Shown piece after piece: positions 61,425 through 64,000 of a DNA stretch of 64,000 nt (position 1 is the stretch's first letter; the number at the start of each line of letters is the position of its first letter). The notes below the pieces were generated by a model that saw only the letters and a program-made list of their open reading frames with translations, made no database searches and had not been told where the DNA came from. Location: assembly GCA_903906365.1 (NCBI GenBank), contig CAIVKC010000040.1, forward strand, positions 1-64,000. Direction: 5' to 3'. The DNA is from an uncultured Bacteroidota bacterium (GTDB lineage Bacteria > Bacteroidota > Bacteroidia > Chitinophagales > Chitinophagaceae). The translations under genes were made by a program, and so were the position numbers.

Positions 61425-61985
61425 ATGAAATCTATCAGAAATCTCGGACTTATGCTGGTCGCGGCCTTCATGGTCAATGTATCCTTTGCGCAAATGGAAA
61501 AAACAGTCACCGTGGGCGGGGCTCCCATGTATCCATCCAAGAACATCGTTGAGAATGCCGTCAATTCTAAAGATCACACCACACTGGTAGCTGCAGTGAA
61601 AGCCGCTGGCCTGGTGGAAACCCTGGAAAGTGCAGGTCCTTTCACTGTCTTTGCGCCAACCAATGCGGCCTTCGGTAAACTGCCTAAAGGCACCGTAGAA
61701 ACACTGGTTAAACCGGAAAACAAGGCCAAACTTACAGCTATACTCACCTACCACGTGGTAGCAGGCAAGCTGGATTCCAGGGAACTGGCCCGTCTCATCA
61801 AGGAAGGTAACGGTATGGCGACACTGAATACCGTACAGGGTGGTAAATTAATGGTCATGATGAAAGGCAACAAGATCGTCCTCAAGGATGAAAACGGCGG
61901 CATGTCCACCATAACCATCAAGGATGTATATCAAAGCAATGGTGTAATACACGTAGTAGATACGGTTGTACTTCCCAAGAGTTAG
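61425..61985 (+). CDS. Secreted fasciclin (FAS1) domain protein
   Basis: 186 residues with a signal peptide (LGLMLVAAFMVNVSFAQ). A FAS1 domain covers residues 40-185: FTVFAPTNAAFGKLPKGTVETLV (H1-like element), ILTYHVVAGKLDSREL, and the closing SNGVIHVVDTVVLP (H2). FAS1 domains mediate adhesion or stabilise surface proteins. Stand-alone gene with its own terminator. Confidence 0.95.
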   Translation: MKSIRNLGLMLVAAFMVNVSFAQMEKTVTVGGAPMYPSKNIVENAVNSKDHTTLVAAVKAAGLVETLESAGPFTVFAPTNAAFGKLPKGTVETLVKPENKAKLTAILTYHVVAGKLDSRELARLIKEGNGMATLNTVQGGKLMVMMKGNKIVLKDENGGMSTITIKDVYQSNGVIHVVDTVVLPKS

Positions 61986-62022
61986 TCCCCTTATCAGGTA
62001 AATCCTCAACCATTTTGAATAC

Positions 62023-62052
62023 AAAACCGGCGCCTGAGTGCCGGTTTTTTTT
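62023..62052 (+). terminator. Terminator of the fasciclin gene
   Basis: Perfect 9-bp stem AAAACCGGC/GCCGGTTTT with an 8-nt loop and an eight-T tract. Confidence 0.92.
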
Positions 62053-62233
62053 GACCTGGCTACTGATCCGTCCTGCGGAAAATAGGGCATGGTTAAAGCC
62101 GGTATCCCTGTGGCCTGGCCTATAATCAAAATGGAATAATCCGGTGAAATCCGGAACCACTGTTACCACGTAGGTTAATGGGTCCATTCCAAATAGGTTG
62201 TTGAAGGATTGCGACAGGTTGTTTTAAGGGTTA

Positions 62234-62276
62234 GACCATCTGCTTACCTGTTGGTAAAGCGGGTGGTCTTTTTTTT
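62234..62276 (+). terminator. Second strong terminator, no gene in front
   Basis: 15-bp stem GACCATCTGCTTACC against GGTAAAGCGGGTGGTC with one bulge and a TGTT loop, followed by eight T residues. It lies about 180 bases beyond the first terminator. A small RNA in between is possible. Confidence 0.88.
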
Positions 62277-62391
62277 AGGGGAATGGCCAGGCGTTGATTA
62301 TTCAAATCTTCCATTAAAACCATCAGAGGCGTCCGGATCGCATTTCAACATCCTGCAAAGAGCAGGAAGGCCTTTTAGGCAGACTGATTTG

Positions 62392-63108
62392 TTAGGTATT
62401 GGCCAGTACATCAGCAATATGCCTGGTTTTAATGGGCAGATTGTTTTTTCTGATAAAGCCATCGAGATGCATCAGGCAGGAAAGGTCTGTGGATATGATA
62501 TAATCGGCCCCGGTTTCCAGGGCATTGGTTACTTTTTGATCAGCCATGCTGATGGAAATGGCTTCAAATTTTACCGCAAAAGTGCCGCCAAATCCGCAAC
62601 AGGTTTCCACATCTTTCATTTCCAGGAGTTCCAAACCCCTGACTTTTGACAGCAGCCTGCGTGGCTCCTCCTTGATTCGGCACTCCCGAAGGCCTGCGCA
62701 GGAGTCATGATAAGTGGCTTTTCCCTGTAACGCTGCTCCAAAATCATCAACCTGGAGTATATTGACAAGAAATTCGGAAAACTCAAAGGTTCTTTTCTGC
62801 AGATCCTTCACAGGGTTGTGTACAGATGAATTGTCGAAAATCTGGGGATAGTAATTCCTGATAAAACCCACACAGGATGCACTGGGAGCAACCACGTAGT
62901 CGGCGCCTGAAAAATCCCTGATGAATTTGGAACAAACCTCTTTGGCCTCATCCCTGAAACCGGCATTGAAAGCAGGCTGTCCACAGCAGGTCTGATTGGT
63001 ATTATAGTCAACGATACAGCCGGCCTTTTCCAGGACACTGACCATATTAAAAGCAGTCTGTGGAAAAAGCTGGTCTACAAAACAGGGAATAAATAACTGA
63101 ACTCTCAA
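62392..63108 (-). CDS. LutA/YkgE-like (Fe-S)-binding CCG protein
   Basis: 238 residues. Two CCG-domain cysteine sets: CFVDQLFPQTA with TCCGQPAFNAG, and HDSCAGLRE with ETCCGFGGTF. In LutABC systems the homologous subunit helps oxidise L-lactate to pyruvate. The start codon is TTG at 63108, since RVQLFIPCFVDQ directly follows as in relatives; no ATG is near. LutB and LutC are not next to it, so lactate use is uncertain. It lies 23 bases downstream of ribH on the same strand. Confidence 0.88.
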   Translation of the reverse strand: MRVQLFIPCFVDQLFPQTAFNMVSVLEKAGCIVDYNTNQTCCGQPAFNAGFRDEAKEVCSKFIRDFSGADYVVAPSASCVGFIRNYYPQIFDNSSVHNPVKDLQKRTFEFSEFLVNILQVDDFGAALQGKATYHDSCAGLRECRIKEEPRRLLSKVRGLELLEMKDVETCCGFGGTFAVKFEAISISMADQKVTNALETGADYIISTDLSCLMHLDGFIRKNNLPIKTRHIADVLANT

Positions 63109-63131
63109 TGGCAGGAAAGGGTTTAGAATGG

Positions 63132-63644
63132 TTATTGGGAGCCTGTCTTAAATGATTTAACCAGGGAGATCATTTTGAGTGCTGTAATGGCTGCCTCCTC
63201 CCCCTTATGGCCGTGACTGCCTCCCAGCCTTTGTTGGGCCTGCAACTGGTTATCCACCGTGAGTACCCCGAAGATGACCGGGAAGGGCAAACATAAATTT
63301 AGCTGTACCACCCCTTCGGTAACGGCTTTACAGACATACTCAAAATGAGGCGTGTCCCCGCGCAAAACACAGCCAAGGGCGATAAAGGCGTCCGGGCGAA
63401 AGTCTTTGTATTTATGGGCCTCCCAATAACTTTTGATTCCAAATGCAATCTCAAAGGCCCCGGGTACATCCAGCACTTGGATTTTGGCAATTCCGGCCTG
63501 GGTTAGCTCATTGATGCAGCCTTTTTCCAATTCATCTACGATGGCTGAATTCCATTCTGTCTTCACAATAACAACACAGGCATCCTGCAAATGCAGCATG
63601 CCTGTAGCGGGATTCAATAATTTACTATTGATTATATCAGCCAT
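63132..63644 (-). CDS. ribH: 6,7-dimethyl-8-ribityllumazine synthase
   Basis: 170 residues. The penultimate step of riboflavin synthesis joins a diaminouracil derivative with a dihydroxybutanone phosphate. Motifs: VLDVPGAFEIAFGIK, ALGCVLRGDTPHFEYV with the catalytic histidine, and FGVLTVDNQLQAQQRLGGSHGHKG near the end. It forms icosahedral or pentameric complexes. It is downstream of the partial TPR gene and upstream of LutA. Confidence 0.97.
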   Translation of the reverse strand: MADIINSKLLNPATGMLHLQDACVVIVKTEWNSAIVDELEKGCINELTQAGIAKIQVLDVPGAFEIAFGIKSYWEAHKYKDFRPDAFIALGCVLRGDTPHFEYVCKAVTEGVVQLNLCLPFPVIFGVLTVDNQLQAQQRLGGSHGHKGEEAAITALKMISLVKSFKTGSQ

Positions 63645-63771
63645 ATGTTTAAAGTTACAAGAATCCGGGATCAGCGTAAAATCTTACTTTCCCGTCCTGG
63701 ACATTCACTGCTTTTTGGGTTACCCCCTTAATAGTTCCCCCGGGAGGAAGAAAGAACAAGGCTATCAACAC

Positions 63772-64000
63772 CTATTTTGTAATACCCAGCCTGGCGAGGT
63801 ATTTGTCAATTTCAGCGCCGCGCTGGGAAGCCGGGTATTTGTCCTTTACAGCCTGGTACATTTCAATAGCCTGCTGGTTCTTTCCGATACTTTCATATAA
63901 ATACCCGGCCCTGAACAGGTATTCCGGGGAAATCAGGTCGTCTTTTTCGAAAACAGTACCTGCCTTTTTGTAGGCATCGATGGCTTCGTCATTTTTCTTC
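63772..64000 (-). CDS. TPR-repeat protein, partial (C-terminal part)
   Basis: 75 residues to the stop codon, continuing beyond the right edge; the N-terminus is outside the window. It reads KKNDEAIDAYKKAGTVF, then YLFRAGYLYESIGKNQQAIEMYQAVKDKYP with a C-terminal IDKYLARLGITK. The pattern A-x2-YKKA, then AI-x-MYQAVKDKYP is the TPR repeat of YbgF/CpoB-like proteins. It lies 127 bases upstream of ribH on the same strand. Confidence 0.85.
   Translation of the reverse strand, partial: KKNDEAIDAYKKAGTVFEKDDLISPEYLFRAGYLYESIGKNQQAIEMYQAVKDKYPASQRGAEIDKYLARLGITK

Larger units (their letters stand above)
61986..62391. other. Intergenic region with two strong terminators
   Basis: 406 bases without a credible protein gene. 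Terminator one (62023-62052) ends the fasciclin gene. The stretch 62053-62233 carries no recognisable gene or exact -7 box, but ends in terminator two (62234-62276). It could be a second small RNA or a back-up terminator. The rest to 62391 shows no further structure. Confidence 0.6.

Overview
The window looks like chromosomal DNA of a member of the Bacteroidota, most likely the class Chitinophagia. The signs are a T9SS type-B (gliding-motility) C-terminal domain on a very large secreted protein, FucP-type sugar transporters, a LipA/UbiA/IscX-Fdx gene set of Bacteroidota type, near absence of Shine-Dalgarno sequences, and several exact matches to the TAnnTTTG -7 box used by the Bacteroidota primary sigma factor. 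Coding density is high, and I see no insertion sequence, prophage, CRISPR array or integrase. One tRNA gene (Gly-CCC) is present. The genus assignment is inference only.

Layout. 0.2-6.3 kb: gyrA with a TPR gene behind it, an orphan GAF histidine kinase and a phosphoribosyltransferase. 6.3-13.8 kb: two Fe-S reductase-like genes on the + strand with eight minus-strand genes between them (Crp/Fnr regulator, YHS, DoxX, YceI, then a tightly packed DinB, NRDE, ATP-grasp, LysE set). 13.9-16 kb: small proteins, tRNA-Gly and a peroxiredoxin. 16-26.2 kb: alpha-glucan block with a secreted GH13 amylase, a SLC45-like transporter, glgC, glgA, two FucP-type transporters and a ROK kinase. This covers starch-sugar uptake, phosphorylation and glycogen synthesis; glgB and glgP are not in the window. 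26.3-34.1 kb: an M16 peptidase, a 1385-residue T9SS-B protein with a metalloprotease-like N-terminus whose zinc site is destroyed, and an ECF sigma factor. 34.8-44.1 kb: housekeeping genes (lipA, OsmC, Maf, UbiA, fdx-iscX, DUF2520, pcm) and hydrolases. 44.2-49.9 kb: PhyH, NupG-like transporter and Gfo/Idh set, a PliI-like lysozyme inhibitor and a helical-repeat protein. 50.1-50.3 kb: a candidate small RNA. 50.4-61.2 kb: sialate O-acetylesterase, phosphoglucomutase, a GYF_2 membrane protein, saccharopine dehydrogenase, a ChaN/EreA-like protein, a sirtuin and an EVE protein. 61.4-64 kb: fasciclin, a LutA-like gene, ribH and a partial TPR gene.

Most genes are ordinary. The best leads are the degenerate M43-like active site, the candidate small RNA near 50.2 kb with three AATCGTTA boxes and a terminator, the packed DinB-NRDE-ATP-grasp-LysE set, a lysine at the key quinolone position of GyrA, and two strongly terminated intergenic transcripts or terminators near 62.1 kb. 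No complete new defence or mobile system is visible. Several start codons were moved from the longest reading frame to a downstream ATG, because the longer version ran into a neighbour or lacked the expected N-terminus.
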